A stretch of DNA of 64,000 bases from Rhodospirillum rubrum ATCC 11170. GTDB lineage: Bacteria; Pseudomonadota; Alphaproteobacteria; Rhodospirillales; Rhodospirillaceae. The stretch is from positions 2,985,501 through 3,049,500 of the forward strand of contig NC_007643.1 in NCBI RefSeq assembly GCF_000013085.1, written 5' to 3'. Position 1 is the stretch's first letter. Every line of letters starts with the position of its first letter. Positions 57,419 to 64,000 of the stretch are shown here, piece after piece. A program made the position numbers and the translations under genes. The notes below the pieces were generated by a model, which was not told where the DNA came from, did no database searches, and saw only the letters and a program-made list of their open reading frames with translations.

Positions 57419-58165
57419 TCAGCCAACGGTTTCCACATAAGTCATGACCAGATAGAAGACCGTGTCATCACCGCCGGGATTGCGATAGGCGTGATCGATA
57501 TCGGCTTCGAACTGCAGGGCGTCGCCGGGGTCCAGCCGATGGATGCGCGGGCCGCTATCCACCTCGAGCACGCCGCGCGCCACCGTCAGCGTCTCGACCG
57601 TACCGGCGGGATGGGGGTGGGATTGGGCGATGGAATGCCCCGATAAAACCACCTCATAGAATTCGACGCGGCGCGGCGCATCGAAGGGAAACAGCGCGCG
57701 CGAGGAAAACCGCCCATCGGTCGAGGTCAGCCAACTGGCTTCCGAACGCCGCAGCACGACGGCCTTCGACAGCGCCGGCGCGGCGACGAAGGCCGAGAAC
57801 GGCACATCAAGCGCCCGGGCGATCTTCCAAAGCACGGTGATCGTCGGCGCGCTGCGCCCCAGTTCGATCTGACCCAGCATGGCGCGGCTGACCCCCGACA
57901 GCTTGGCCAGCCGGTCGAGCGATAATCCGCGCCCGGTGCGCAGGCGGCGCAGATTCTCGCCGACCACCGGCATCAGATCCTCGGCCGATCGGCCAAGGTC
58001 TGCGGCGGTCGGCGGCTCGAAGGACGGGATCGTCGCCGAGGGCCTGCCCGCTTCCCTGAAGAACGGGGCGGCGTCCCGGTCAGGGAGGGCAAGGACGGCG
58101 GCCTGCGGCGAGGACGGGGCGTCCTCGTCTCGCTCGCGGACAAGGCGGCCCGTTTCGTCGGTCAT
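57419..58165 (-). CDS. XRE-cupin transcriptional regulator
   Basis: 248 residues. After a ~55-residue N-terminal extension comes an XRE helix-turn-helix (VGENLRRLRTGRGLSLDRLA, GVSRAMLGQIELGRSAPTIT) and a C-terminal cupin (HPHPAGTVETLTVARGVLEV, GDALQFEADIDHAYRNPGGD) that may bind a small ligand or metal. The ATG at 58165 has GAGGA overlapping the stop of the upstream small ORF, so I reject the longer open frame to 58444. Members regulate diverse metabolic genes; the target here may include the Met-rich gene downstream. Confidence 0.88.
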   Translation of the reverse strand: MTDETGRLVRERDEDAPSSPQAAVLALPDRDAAPFFREAGRPSATIPSFEPPTAADLGRSAEDLMPVVGENLRRLRTGRGLSLDRLAKLSGVSRAMLGQIELGRSAPTITVLWKIARALDVPFSAFVAAPALSKAVVLRRSEASWLTSTDGRFSSRALFPFDAPRRVEFYEVVLSGHSIAQSHPHPAGTVETLTVARGVLEVDSGPRIHRLDPGDALQFEADIDHAYRNPGGDDTVFYLVMTYVETVG

Positions 58166-58170
58166 CGTCC

Positions 58171-58347
58171 TCACCGCGCGGCGGGCATCGCCACCATCAC
58201 CCAAACCGGACACCACAGCATCATCGGCATCGGCATCGCCACCGCCATCGTCGCCGGGCGCGACACCTGGGACACGGGCGCCGTGGCGGCGGCGCGACGG
58301 CGGCGAAACGCGGCGAGATCGATGACGGTGGCAGTGGTCTGGGCCAT
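58171..58347 (-). CDS. Unlisted 58-residue Met-rich small protein
   Basis: Read directly from the minus strand: MAQTTATVIDLAAFRRRRAA, then a Met/Pro/Val-rich C-terminus (AVAMPMPMMLWCPVWVMVAM) with one Cys and two Trp. TVIDLAAFRRRR is a recurring N-terminal pattern of small alphaproteobacterial proteins. The TGA is followed five bases later by the regulator ATG, whose ribosome site overlaps this stop, so the two are likely translationally coupled. Nine Met in 58 residues echoes the Met-rich protein downstream. Function unknown. Confidence 0.55.
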   Translation of the reverse strand: MAQTTATVIDLAAFRRRRAAATAPVSQVSRPATMAVAMPMPMMLWCPVWVMVAMPAAR

Positions 58348-58422
58348 GGGATGAACACCCTGGGGCTGGGGATGGGAAAGCGTCGGCGCCGTCCGCGCAG
58401 CGGGGGGCGGGCGACGGAGAAA

Positions 58423-58451
58423 ACTCTAGATCCCCGATCGACAACCGTCAA
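58423..58451 (-). promoter_or_regulatory. Probable promoter of small-ORF/XRE-cupin operon
   Basis: TTGACG (58451-58446), 17-base spacer, TAGAGT (58428-58423) on the minus strand, about 75 bp before the small ORF start, next to an AT-rich tract (58440-58503). Confidence 0.5.
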
Positions 58452-58503
58452 ATATTTGTGTGATTAAGATTTAATTAACAATAAATCGCTGTAAAATATT
58501 TCC

Positions 58504-58863
58504 TCACAGCCTGTCGGTCTGCCCGCCGGCCTGCTTGCGCCCTCGCGAAGGGACGGTGTCGGCGTCTTCGCAATACAGGGAATGCAAGACGCGCAGAATG
58601 GCCCCGGCCTGGGGGCCGTTCAGCGAGTAATAGATGGTCTGGGCCTGCCGGCGGGTCTTGACCACGCCGTCCTTGCGCAGGCGGGCCAGATGTTGGGACA
58701 GCGCCGATTGCGACAGCCCAACCACCCGCTCTAATTCGCCGACGCTCCGCTCGCGGTGCATAAGGTGGCATAAGATCAACAAGCGATGCTCATTGCTCAT
58801 GGCTTTGAGCAAAGCGCTGCCTTTTTGGGTCTGGCCTTGCAGGGCGAGAAGATCAATATCCAT
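58504..58863 (-). CDS. ArsR-family regulator with SqrR/BigR-like cysteines
   Basis: 119 residues, winged-helix ArsR fold (MSNEHRLLILCHLMHRERSV, then VVGLSQSALSQHLARLRKDG). Cys32 in LILCHL and Cys98 in HSLYCED are the only cysteines and are 66 residues apart, the same context and spacing as the two sensing cysteines of SqrR/BigR, which form a tetrasulfide bridge with reactive sulfur species. A repressor of sulfide-oxidation-type genes is expected. No sulfide:quinone reductase is present in the window. Confidence is high for ArsR, moderate for SqrR-like function. Confidence 0.87.
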   Translation of the reverse strand: MDIDLLALQGQTQKGSALLKAMSNEHRLLILCHLMHRERSVGELERVVGLSQSALSQHLARLRKDGVVKTRRQAQTIYYSLNGPQAGAILRVLHSLYCEDADTVPSRGRKQAGGQTDRL

Positions 58864-58887
58864 CGGTTTTACCTGTTTTCATCAGGC

Positions 58888-58920
58888 ATTAAATTAGAGG
58901 AATATCGGGATACAACTCAA
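58888..58920 (-). promoter_or_regulatory. Autoregulated promoter of the ArsR/SqrR-like gene
   Basis: On the minus strand TTGAGT (58920-58915), 18 bases, TAATTT (58896-58891). Over the -10 lies ATTA-N8-GAAT (58888-58903, plus-strand reading), one base off the ATTC-N8-GAAT site I recall for SqrR. Suggests autorepression. Confidence 0.45.
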
Positions 58921-59153
58921 GTGAGACTAAAGGCGTTGATGGACTACGACCATATTTTCCCGCCGAAAGTCCCTCTTTGGTTTTATAGGCCTGATAATTT
59001 CCCCTCTAAAGCAGACGACTATCGCCCCTGGAAGGCGAAAGCGAACCCCTGCGCAACCAAGTTTTGGAAAGCCCCTTGCGTACATCAGCACTGCCTGAAA
59101 TATAGGAATCGAAGGGCTGCAAAAAACTCATAACGACGCCCGGGGAGGAAGAC

Positions 59154-60083
59154 ATGACGACATTGTTGGTCTCTCATCATGCCTGTGTCGAACACGATCC
59201 CGGGGCCTTCCATCCGGAATGTCCCGACCGGTTGCGCGCCGTTCAGCGGGTCCTTGAAGCCGAGGACTTCATGCTGCTGTTGCGCGACGAAGCTCCCCAT
59301 GTGACCCGCGAACAGCTGCTGCGGGTCCACCCCCTCTCGCATGTCGAATTTCTTCTCGATCACGTGCCGCGCGAGGGCACCTATCACATCGACGGCGATA
59401 CGGTGATGTCGCCGGATTCGGGCGAGGCCGCCCTGCGCGCCGCCGGCGGCATGGTTCAGGCGGTGGACGCGGTGATGGACAAATCGGTCCGCAACGCCTT
59501 CGTCGCCGTCCGTCCCCCCGGTCACCACGCCGAACTGGCCACGGCCATGGGCTTCTGCCTGTTCAACAACGCCGCCATCGGCGCCTATCACGCCCGGGCG
59601 CGCTGGGGGGCCGAACGCGTCGCGGTGATCGACTGGGACGTTCACCACGGCAATGGCACCCAGCATATCTTCTGGGATGATCCGGCGATGTTCTATGCCT
59701 CGACCCACGAGGCCCACAGCTTTCCCAATACCGGCTTCGTCGATGAAACCGGCGGTCACGGCAATATCGTCAATTGCCCCCTGCGCTCGGGCGCCGACGG
59801 CCTGCGCTTTCGCGAGGCCTTCACCGAGCGGATCACCCCGGCGCTGCGCGCCTTCGCCCCCGATCTGATCATCATTTCCGCCGGCTTCGACGCCCATGTG
59901 ATGGACCCGATGGCCAATCTCAACCTCAAGGTCGCCGATTTCGTCTGGGCGACCGAGCAGGTCCTCGATGTCGCCAATGACGTCTGCGACAGCCGGGTGG
60001 TGTCGGTGCTCGAAGGCGGTTACGATCTGACGGCCCTGGCCTCTTGCGTCTCGGCTCACGTCAAGACCTTGATGGAACGCTGA
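59154..60083 (+). CDS. Histone deacetylase-family amidohydrolase
   Basis: 309 residues of the class II HDAC/acetylpolyamine amidohydrolase family, Zn-dependent deacetylases. The catalytic HH pair and following region (VRPPGHHAELATAMGFCLFN) and the zinc ligands in VIDWDVHHGNGTQHIFW are intact, as is the later AFAPDLIIISAGFDAHVMDP. Substrate is probably an acetylated small molecule or lysine. GGGGAGGAAG precedes the ATG. It is followed by xseB 124 bp later. Confidence 0.92.
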   Translation: MTTLLVSHHACVEHDPGAFHPECPDRLRAVQRVLEAEDFMLLLRDEAPHVTREQLLRVHPLSHVEFLLDHVPREGTYHIDGDTVMSPDSGEAALRAAGGMVQAVDAVMDKSVRNAFVAVRPPGHHAELATAMGFCLFNNAAIGAYHARARWGAERVAVIDWDVHHGNGTQHIFWDDPAMFYASTHEAHSFPNTGFVDETGGHGNIVNCPLRSGADGLRFREAFTERITPALRAFAPDLIIISAGFDAHVMDPMANLNLKVADFVWATEQVLDVANDVCDSRVVSVLEGGYDLTALASCVSAHVKTLMER

Positions 60084-60207
60084 CCCCGCCCGAAAACCGC
60101 CGGGCTTTGGCGTAAACGCGGTTTCGGTGGGCGGTGTGCGCGGGGCGGTTGCTCCGCGCCCCGCCTGTCGTTACAATCCCGCGCCTTTGCAGCAGCCGAA
60201 GGCCGTC

Positions 60208-60504
60208 ATGTCCGACGATATCAAACACGGCGTCTCCCGCGGCCCCTCGGGCTCCGGCGCGGATGAAAATGGCATCGACATCGCCAGCCTGTCTTTCGAA
60301 CAGGCTTTGACCGAACTCGAGTCCATCGTGCGCAAGCTCGAACAGGGAACGATCGAGCTTGATCAGGCGGTCGGCGCCTATGAGCGGGGGGTCGCCCTCA
60401 AGCGCCATTGCGAAGCCAAGCTCGCCGAGGCGCGGATGAAGGTCGAGCGCATTTCCCTGGGCCCCGACGGCAGCGTCGGCACCGCCCCCTTCGATGCGAC
60501 GTGA
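60208..60504 (+). CDS. xseB: Exodeoxyribonuclease VII small subunit
   Basis: 98 residues; LSFEQALTELESIVRKLEQG, then IELDQAVGAYERGVALKRHC is the XseB hallmark. With XseA (not in the window) it degrades single-stranded DNA. The ATG at 60208 was chosen; the longer frame adds 27 residues of no similarity. xseB-ispA-dxs is a common order in proteobacteria. Confidence 0.94.
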   Translation: MSDDIKHGVSRGPSGSGADENGIDIASLSFEQALTELESIVRKLEQGTIELDQAVGAYERGVALKRHCEAKLAEARMKVERISLGPDGSVGTAPFDAT

Positions 60505-60554
60505 AAGACCATCGGCGAGACCGGAGCATTCATGAAGTGGGGGACCTTGGGACC

Positions 60555-61454
60555 GTGAGTCATCTCAACGAAGTCATGGCCGCCGAAGCGCTGGCCATCA
60601 ACGATCACCTGTCGCAACTGATGCCGGCGACGGACGGCCCCGAGGGGCGGGTCGTCGACGCCATGCGCTACGCCGCCCTTGAGGGCGGCAAGCGTCTGCG
60701 GCCGTTTCTGGTCTTGCAGTCGGCGCAGTTGTTTTCGGTGTCGCGGGCCTGCGCGCTGAATGTCGCCGCCGCCATCGAAATGATCCACTGCTACTCGCTG
60801 ATCCACGACGACCTGCCGGCGATGGATAACGATGATCTGCGCCGGGGCCGCCCCACCGTCCATCGGCAATACGACGAGCCGACCGCCATCCTGGCCGGCG
60901 ACGCCCTGTTGACCAAGGCCTTCGAGGTCATCGCCCTGCCCGGCACCCATTCCGATCCGGCGGTGCGCTGCGACTTGGTCACGGAGCTGGCGATCGCCGC
61001 CGGCGCCAAGGGCATGGTCGGCGGTCAGATGATCGATCTGATGGCCGAACGCGGCCTGATCGACGGCGCGCTCGACGTTCCGGCGATCACCCGCATGCAC
61101 CAGCTCAAGACTGGGCGGCTGATCAGCTTCTCCTCGATCGCCGGGGCGATCCTGGGCAAGGCGCCGCGCTCGCAGCGTCAGGCCCTGTTCAATTACGCCC
61201 ATGATCTGGGTCTGGCCTTCCAGATCGCCGACGACCTGCTCGATGTGGAGGGCGATACCGCCACCCTGGGCAAGACCGCCGGCAAGGACGAGGCCTCGGG
61301 CAAATCCACCTTCGTTTCCCTGCTTGGCCTCGAGCGCGCCCGCGATCAGGCCGACATGCTGGCCGAACAGGCCGTCAATCACCTTGACGCCTTCGACGAG
61401 AAGGCCGACCTGCTGCGCGCCGTTGCCCGTTTCGTCGTCGACCGCAAAAGCTGA
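60555..61454 (+). CDS. ispA: Farnesyl diphosphate synthase / geranyltranstransferase
   Basis: 299 residues. First aspartate-rich motif in LIHDDLPAMDNDDLRRGRPT, second in FQIADDLLDVEGD; also LEGGKRLRPFL. It condenses IPP with DMAPP/GPP to give FPP for quinones, carotenoids and hopanoids. I take the GTG at 60555 (an ATG follows at 60576); the length then equals that of typical IspA. Ends 60 bp before dxs. Confidence 0.93.
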   Translation: MSHLNEVMAAEALAINDHLSQLMPATDGPEGRVVDAMRYAALEGGKRLRPFLVLQSAQLFSVSRACALNVAAAIEMIHCYSLIHDDLPAMDNDDLRRGRPTVHRQYDEPTAILAGDALLTKAFEVIALPGTHSDPAVRCDLVTELAIAAGAKGMVGGQMIDLMAERGLIDGALDVPAITRMHQLKTGRLISFSSIAGAILGKAPRSQRQALFNYAHDLGLAFQIADDLLDVEGDTATLGKTAGKDEASGKSTFVSLLGLERARDQADMLAEQAVNHLDAFDEKADLLRAVARFVVDRKS

Positions 61455-61514
61455 AGCCCCCCGGGGGTGTTTCCCCCCGTCAAGGGACGGTTTTCATACG
61501 AGGAGAATTCCGCC

Positions 61515-63452
61515 GTGACATCGAGACCGATAACGCCGCTTTTGGACACGATCCGCGGTCCTTCGGACACACGGGGTCTTTCGGTGGCGCAGCTGGAGCA
61601 GCTGGCGCGCGAAGTGCGGGCGGAAATGATCGACGCGGTCTCGGTGACCGGCGGTCATCTGGGCTCGGGGCTTGGGGTGGTCGAGCTGACGGTGGCCCTC
61701 CATCACGTGTTCGACACCCCCGACGACCGCATCATCTGGGATGTCGGCCATCAGTGTTATCCCCACAAGATCCTGACCGGGCGGCGCGATCGCATCCGCA
61801 CCCTGCGCCAGGGCGGCGGGCTGTCGGGCTTCACCCTGCGCGAGGAAAGCCCCTATGACCCCTTCGGCGCCGGGCATTCCTCGACCTCGATCTCGGCGGG
61901 TCTGGGCATGGCCATCGGCTCGGCCCTGGCCGGCGACGCCCGCGACGTGGTGGCGGTGATCGGCGATGGCTCGATGAGCGCGGGCATGGCCTATGAGGCG
62001 ATGAACAACGCCGGGGCGGCCAAATCGCGGCTGATCGTCATCCTCAACGACAACGACATGTCGATCGCCCCGCCGGTGGGGGCGATGAGCGCCTATCTGT
62101 CGCGGCTGCTCAGTTCGAAAAGCTGGCTGTCGATCCGCACCCTGGCCAAGGAGATCGTCGCCCGCCTGCCCGACGCCCTGGAGCGCACGGCCAAGCGGGC
62201 CGAGGAATACGCCCGCGGCATGGTGACGGGCGGTGGCACGCTGTTCGAGGAGATGGGCTTTTATTACGTCGGGCCGATCGACGGCCATCGCATGGACCAT
62301 CTGGTGCCGGTGCTGCGCAACGTGCGCGAGGCCGGGCGCGATGGTCCGGTGCTGATCCACGTGGTGACGCAAAAGGGCAAGGGCTATGCCCCGGCCGAGA
62401 ACGCGCCCGACAAATACCACGGCGTGTCGCGCTTCAACGTGGTGACCGGGGTTCAGGAAAAGGCCAAGCCGCAGGCGCCGTCCTATACGGCGGTGTTTGG
62501 CAAGCAGCTGGTGGCGGCGGCGGCCAAGGACCACCGCATCGTCGCGGTGACGGCGGCGATGCCCGGCGGCACCGGCCTTGACAAGCTGGCGGCGGCCTAT
62601 CCGCAGCGCTGCTTCGATGTCGGCATCGCCGAACAGCACGCCGTGACCTTCGCCGCCGGTCTGGCCTGCGAGGGGTTGAAGCCCTTCGTCGCCCTCTATT
62701 CCAGCTTTTTGCAGCGCGGCTATGATCAGGTGGTCCACGACGTGGTCTTGCAGAAGCTGCCGGTGCGCTTCGCCATCGACCGCGCCGGGTTCGTCGGCGC
62801 CGACGGGGCGACCCATGGCGGCGTCTTCGACATGGCCTTCCTCGGCTGCCTGCCCAATCTGGTGGTGATGTGCGCCGCCGACGAGGCCGAGCTGGCGCGC
62901 ATGGTGGTGACGGCGGCCGGCCATGACAGCGGCCCGATCGCCCTGCGCTATCCGCGCGGCGAGGGCGTGGGGGTGGAGATCCCCGAGGATCCCCAACCTT
63001 TGGCGATCGGCAAGGGCCGCATCGTGCGCGAGGGCAAGGGCGTGGCCCTGCTGTCGATCGGCACCCGGCTGCAGTCGTGCCTGGAGGCCTGCGAGATCCT
63101 GGCGGCGCGCGGCCTGACGCCGACGGTGGCCGACGCCCGCTTCCTCAAACCCTTCGACGAGGAGCTGGTGGCCGATCTCGCCGCCCGCCACGAGGTGCTG
63201 ATCGTCGTCGAGGAAGGCGCGATCGGCGGCTTTTGCTCCCATGTCGCCACCTGGCTGGCCAATCAGGGCCTGCTCGACGGCGGCCTCAAGCTGCGCGCCC
63301 TGCATATCCCCGACCGCTTCTTCGAGCACGACGCGCCCGAGGTCCAATGCGCCAAGGCCGGCATCGACGCCCAGGCCATCACCACCGCCGTCCTCGACGC
63401 CCTCAAGCTTGAAACCAGCGCCACCATCGACGCCGGCGCCCTGAAGGCGTGA
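61515..63452 (+). CDS. dxs: 1-deoxy-D-xylulose-5-phosphate synthase
   Basis: 645 residues, thiamine-diphosphate enzyme that makes DXP from pyruvate and glyceraldehyde-3-phosphate, the first step of the MEP isoprenoid pathway. ThDP motif [20 protein letters not shown], the substrate-binding [17 protein letters not shown], and [18 protein letters not shown] with the catalytic Glu are intact. The GTG at 61515 has AGGAGA eight bases upstream. Directly upstream of tlyA with overlapping coding sequence. Confidence 0.96.
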   Translation: MTSRPITPLLDTIRGPSDTRGLSVAQLEQLAREVRAEMIDAVSVTGGHLGSGLGVVELTVALHHVFDTPDDRIIWDVGHQCYPHKILTGRRDRIRTLRQGGGLSGFTLREESPYDPFGAGHSSTSISAGLGMAIGSALAGDARDVVAVIGDGSMSAGMAYEAMNNAGAAKSRLIVILNDNDMSIAPPVGAMSAYLSRLLSSKSWLSIRTLAKEIVARLPDALERTAKRAEEYARGMVTGGGTLFEEMGFYYVGPIDGHRMDHLVPVLRNVREAGRDGPVLIHVVTQKGKGYAPAENAPDKYHGVSRFNVVTGVQEKAKPQAPSYTAVFGKQLVAAAAKDHRIVAVTAAMPGGTGLDKLAAAYPQRCFDVGIAEQHAVTFAAGLACEGLKPFVALYSSFLQRGYDQVVHDVVLQKLPVRFAIDRAGFVGADGATHGGVFDMAFLGCLPNLVVMCAADEAELARMVVTAAGHDSGPIALRYPRGEGVGVEIPEDPQPLAIGKGRIVREGKGVALLSIGTRLQSCLEACEILAARGLTPTVADARFLKPFDEELVADLAARHEVLIVVEEGAIGGFCSHVATWLANQGLLDGGLKLRALHIPDRFFEHDAPEVQCAKAGIDAQAITTAVLDALKLETSATIDAGALKA

Positions 63453-64000
63453 CAGGCGTGAACGACGACACGGCGGCCGATGACCGGCGCCCCCCGGGCG
63501 ACAAGCGCCCGGGCAAGCTGCGCCTTGACCAGCTTCTGGTCGATCGCGGGCTGGTCGAAAGCCGGGCCAAGGCCCAGGCGGTGATTCTGGCCGGGCTGGT
63601 GTTTTCGGGCGAGCGGCGGCTGGAAAAGGCCGGCGCCCCGGTGGCCGCCGATCTGGCCATCGATGTCCGGGGCCAGCCCCATCCCTGGGTGTCACGCGGC
63701 GGTATGAAGCTTGATAAGGGGTTGGACAGCTTCGGCTTTTCCGCCGAAGGCCTGACCTGCCTCGATGTCGGCGCCTCGACCGGCGGTTTTACCGATGTTC
63801 TGCTGACCCGGGGAGCGGCCAAGGTCTATGCCGTCGATGTCGGCTATGGCCAGCTGGCCCACAAGCTGCGCACCGATGAGCGGGTTATCGTTCTGGAACG
63901 CACCAACGCCCGCCACCTTGACGCCACGCTGATCCCCGAGCCGGTGGGCGCCGTGGTCTGCGACGCCAGCTTCATCGGCCTGCGCACCGTTTTGCCCGCC
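63449..64000 (+). CDS. tlyA: TlyA-type rRNA 2'-O-methyltransferase, N-terminal part (runs off right edge)
   Basis: The frame opens at a GTG overlapping the dxs stop (GTGA) or at a second GTG at 63458, and is still open at the window end (about 184 codons seen). An N-terminal S4 RNA-binding domain ([30 protein letters not shown]) precedes a FtsJ-like Rossmann methyltransferase with the SAM motif [16 protein letters not shown]. TlyA methylates 16S/23S rRNA; some annotate it as haemolysin A. The dxs-tlyA pair is common in bacteria. Confidence 0.92.
   Translation, partial: MTGVNDDTAADDRRPPGDKRPGKLRLDQLLVDRGLVESRAKAQAVILAGLVFSGERRLEKAGAPVAADLAIDVRGQPHPWVSRGGMKLDKGLDSFGFSAEGLTCLDVGASTGGFTDVLLTRGAAKVYAVDVGYGQLAHKLRTDERVIVLERTNARHLDATLIPEPVGAVVCDASFIGLRTVLPA

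Noticed and set aside
58786-59133. 115-residue plus-strand frame between ArsR and HDAC genes
   Set aside because: Starts inside the ArsR gene on the opposite strand and has no ribosome site; remaining sequence looks random and the interval probably holds only promoters.
61494-63695. 733-residue minus-strand open frame
   Set aside because: Antisense to dxs and tlyA, which have complete family motifs.

Overview
The window is about 64 kb of high-GC DNA with dense, compact gene packing and typical alphaproteobacterial content: a SUF operon headed by an Rrf2-type regulator, an NrtR-like NUDIX regulator, EfeUOB iron uptake, an ispA-dxs-tlyA cluster and many c-di-GMP signalling proteins. Gene content and codon use point to the Rhodospirillales and are most reminiscent of Rhodospirillum. 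That assignment is inferred from gene content, because no rRNA is present.

Layout. 1-1.1 kb: the end of an EcsC-family gene and a broken ISAs1-type transposase. 1.1-2.3 kb: a membrane diguanylate cyclase. 2.4-8.7 kb (minus strand): an Fe-S assembly operon, Rrf2 regulator-sufB-sufC-sufD-sufS-sufT-sufA. 9.1-13.9 kb (plus): a DUF2934 protein and the glycogen genes glgB-glgX. 13.85-26.7 kb (minus): one block of phage head, packaging and tail genes (small and large terminase, portal, scaffold, capsid, connectors, tail/fibre proteins) with no integrase, repressor, replication, lysis or tape-measure gene. It looks like a domesticated prophage or a gene-transfer-agent-like element. 27-31.4 kb: an HExxH protein and two tandem 7TMR-DISM/GGDEF paralogues. 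31.6-33 kb: a split ThrE-type exporter pair. 33.1-37.5 kb: efeU-efeO-efeB plus a second M75 protein, behind a near-consensus promoter that overlaps a Fur-like box. 37.6-44.3 kb: an NrtR-like regulator, a degenerate CHASE4-GGDEF-EAL protein, a LuxR-type response regulator and an intact GGDEF-EAL protein. 44.4-47.0 kb: a GmhA-type isomerase and a sensor histidine kinase. 47.3-48.1 kb: a nucleotidyltransferase-like protein with a small partner.

48.4-54 kb holds the most transposon-like feature. A 1313-residue RTX/S-layer-like protein is bracketed by two direct copies of an internally deleted IS element (891 and 664 bp). The first copy ends only 33 bp before the start codon. The second begins 8 bp after the stop codon, and its outer end supplies the stop codon of a universal stress protein gene. 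54-56.5 kb carries that UspA protein and an APH/AAA kinase-like fusion.

56.8-58.9 kb is an unusual small-protein locus. It has a 125-residue protein that is about 40% methionine with seven cysteines, three 27-bp tandem repeats, an XRE-cupin regulator preceded by an unannotated 58-residue methionine-rich ORF, and an ArsR-family regulator with the two-cysteine spacing of SqrR/BigR persulfide sensors. 59.1-64 kb: a histone-deacetylase-family amidohydrolase, xseB, ispA, dxs and the start of tlyA, so isoprenoid precursor supply is grouped together. Five GGDEF-type proteins in one window suggest heavy c-di-GMP control of the surface or lifestyle functions encoded nearby.
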